Shown here: positions 62,817 through 64,000 of the stretch, in pieces
Layout: each line of letters opens with the position of its first letter
Position numbering within the stretch: the first letter of the stretch is position 1
Origin: Sphingomonadaceae bacterium
Lineage (GTDB): Bacteria; Pseudomonadota; Alphaproteobacteria; Sphingomonadales; Sphingomonadaceae
DNA length: 64,000 nucleotides
Direction of reading: 5' to 3'
Assembly: GCA_025056155.1 (NCBI GenBank)
Contig: JANWWL010000004.1
Span: forward strand, 186,001 to 250,000
Program-made: the position numbers and the translations under genes
The notes under the pieces: model-generated
Told to the model about the DNA's origin: nothing
Database searches by the model: none
The model's input: the letters and a program-made list of their open reading frames with translations, nothing else

Positions 62817-64000
62817 TCAGATGCCCAGCACCAGCTTGGCGATGATGTTGCGCTGGATTTCGTTCGAGCCGCCGTAGATCGAGGTCTTGCGCATGTTGAA
62901 ATAGGTGGGGGCGGCGCGGTGGGCATAGGCCGGCCCGATGGGATATTCGTTGGACCCCTCGGGGAACGCGCGGAAGTAGGGGGCGGCGTAGTGGCCGGCC
63001 GCCTCCAGCACCAGTTCGGTGATGCGCTGCTGGATTTCGGTGCCCTTGATCTTGAGGAGCGAGGATTCGGGGCCGGGCCCGCGACCGGCCGCTTCTCCCG
63101 CCAGGGTGCGCAGTTCGGTGAACTCGAGCGCCGTCAGGTCGCACTCCAGGTCCACGATCTTCCGGCGGAAGAAGGGATTGGCGATGAGGGGCCGGCCGTC
63201 GCCATCCACCTCGAGGCGCGCGATCTCCTTCAGCCGCTCGATGCCCCGCTTGGAGCGCGCCACCCCGGCGATCCCGGTCCGCTCGTGCGCCAGCAGGAAC
63301 TTCGCACAGGTCCAGCCCTTGTTCTCCTCGTAGACCCGGTTCTCGACCGGCACCTTCACGTTCTCAAGCCACACCTCGTTCACTTCGTGCCCGCCGTCCA
63401 GCGTGATGATAGGCCGCACGGTGATCCCCGGCGATTTCATGTCGATGAGAAGGAAGCTGATCCCTTCCTGCGGCTTGGCGGTCGGGTCGGTGCGCACCAG
63501 GAAGAAGCCCCAGTCGGCGTGCTGGGCGAGCGTCGTCCAGGTCTTCTGCCCGTTCACGATGTAATGGTCGCCCACGCGTTCGGCGCGCGTGCGTAGCGAC
63601 GCGAGGTCGGATCCTGCCCCGGGCTCGGAATAGCCCTGGCACCACCAATCCTCCCCCGACAGGATCCGGGGCAGGAAACGGGCTTTCTGCTCCAGCGTGC
63701 CGAAGGTGTAGATGACGGGGCCCACCATGTTGATGCCGAAGGGCAGGATCATCACGGTGTCGGCCCGGGCCAGTTCCTCGGAGAAGATGTAGCGCTGCGT
63801 GGCCGTCCAGCCCGGCCCGCCGTACTCCTTGGGCCACGACGGGGCCACCCACCCCTTGGCGTAGAGGATGCGGTGCCACTTGAGGTAATCTTCCTTGGCC
63901 AGCTCCTCGCCCATGTCCTGCTTGCCGCGCAATTCGGGCGGGTAATTCTCGGCGATGAAGGTGCGCACCTCGTCGCGGAAGGCGAGTTCCTCGGGGCTGA
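62817..64000 (-). CDS. Acyl-CoA dehydrogenase, 5' end outside window
   Basis: At least 393 residues of an acyl-CoA dehydrogenase, truncated at the right edge: the frame continues upstream of the internal GTG at 63968 with SPEELAFRDE, the usual N-terminal helix. It has PSWPKEYGGPGWTATQRYIFSEELARAD, CQGYSEPGAGSDLASLRTRAERVGDHYIVNGQKTWTT and the C-terminal TSIYGGSNEIQRNIIAKLVLGI. It is the likely partner of the next acyl-CoA dehydrogenase and of catabolic genes beyond the window. Confidence 0.92.
   Translation of the reverse strand, partial: SPEELAFRDEVRTFIAENYPPELRGKQDMGEELAKEDYLKWHRILYAKGWVAPSWPKEYGGPGWTATQRYIFSEELARADTVMILPFGINMVGPVIYTFGTLEQKARFLPRILSGEDWWCQGYSEPGAGSDLASLRTRAERVGDHYIVNGQKTWTTLAQHADWGFFLVRTDPTAKPQEGISFLLIDMKSPGITVRPIITLDGGHEVNEVWLENVKVPVENRVYEENKGWTCAKFLLAHERTGIAGVARSKRGIERLKEIARLEVDGDGRPLIANPFFRRKIVDLECDLTALEFTELRTLAGEAAGRGPGPESSLLKIKGTEIQQRITELVLEAAGHYAAPYFRAFPEGSNEYPIGPAYAHRAAPTYFNMRKTSIYGGSNEIQRNIIAKLVLGI

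Overview
The window reads as chromosomal DNA from a very GC-rich alphaproteobacterium. Nearly every codon ends in G or C, GTG and TTG starts are frequent, and four-base stop/start overlaps (ATGA, GTGA) are the rule. Supporting traits are a COQ9-family gene, a direct-repeat (GTTC-N7-GTTC) SOS box in front of lexA, a lepB-acpS-pdxJ-pyrE cluster, and a short bacterial prolyl-tRNA synthetase without the editing insertion. Lipid A genes are missing from the two places where relatives usually carry them: bamA-skp-fabZ has no lpxD or lpxA, and bamD-recN has no lpxC beside it. That pattern fits a sphingomonad-like lineage with glycosphingolipid in place of LPS, but this is an inference from one window.

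Layout. 1-2.5 kb: PepSY protein, OmpR-type regulator, histidine kinase, then tRNA-Thr(GGT). 2.6-6.8 kb: an alkaline phosphatase lipoprotein whose 5' end is full of small tandem repeats, a COQ9-like gene, rpsU, a membrane-anchored FKBP isomerase and an unrecognised secreted protein. 6.8-13 kb (minus strand): lepB, acpS, pdxJ, pyrE, a DUF481 outer-membrane protein, and rpoZ-rsh for ppGpp control. 13.2-16.8 kb: rpsD, then (minus) a small lipoprotein pair, a DsbA-type oxidoreductase and an M48 periplasmic protease. 16.9-22.5 kb: tpiA-trpG-trpD-trpC-moaC-moeA, then lexA. 22.5-25.5 kb (minus): a 2H-phosphoesterase-like gene, bamD, recN. 25.5-31 kb: a PpiD-like chaperone, trpE, secG, pyrG. 31.9-38.6 kb: proS, lolC/E, lolD, dnaE. 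38.7-49.4 kb: the conserved rpsB-tsf-pyrH-frr-uppS-cdsA-dxr-rseP-bamA-skp-fabZ run, which links translation, isoprenoid and phospholipid synthesis and outer-membrane assembly.

From 49.4 kb the content becomes accessory and catabolic. A minus-strand mccB-liuC-mccA-ivd operon for leucine/isovalerate breakdown lies between fabZ and rpmE. After rpmE come a divergently arranged isochorismatase-family hydrolase and a VOC-hydrolase-DUF3598 operon, then a bifunctional NAD(P)H-hydrate repair enzyme and two acyl-CoA dehydrogenases, the last one cut by the window edge.

Reading the intergenic DNA gave a recurring promoter form (TTGnCn, 17 bp, TAnnnn) at many genes. In several cases the -10 box sits only 6-7 bases from the start codon, which suggests leaderless mRNAs. 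The most interesting leads are these compact promoters with palindromic operators, the lipoprotein pair whose second frame continues past a TAA stop, a 40-residue membrane ORF with its own operator-like palindrome, the atypical duplicated alpha/beta hydrolase operon, and the missing lpx genes. No CRISPR array, insertion sequence, prophage or integrase was seen.
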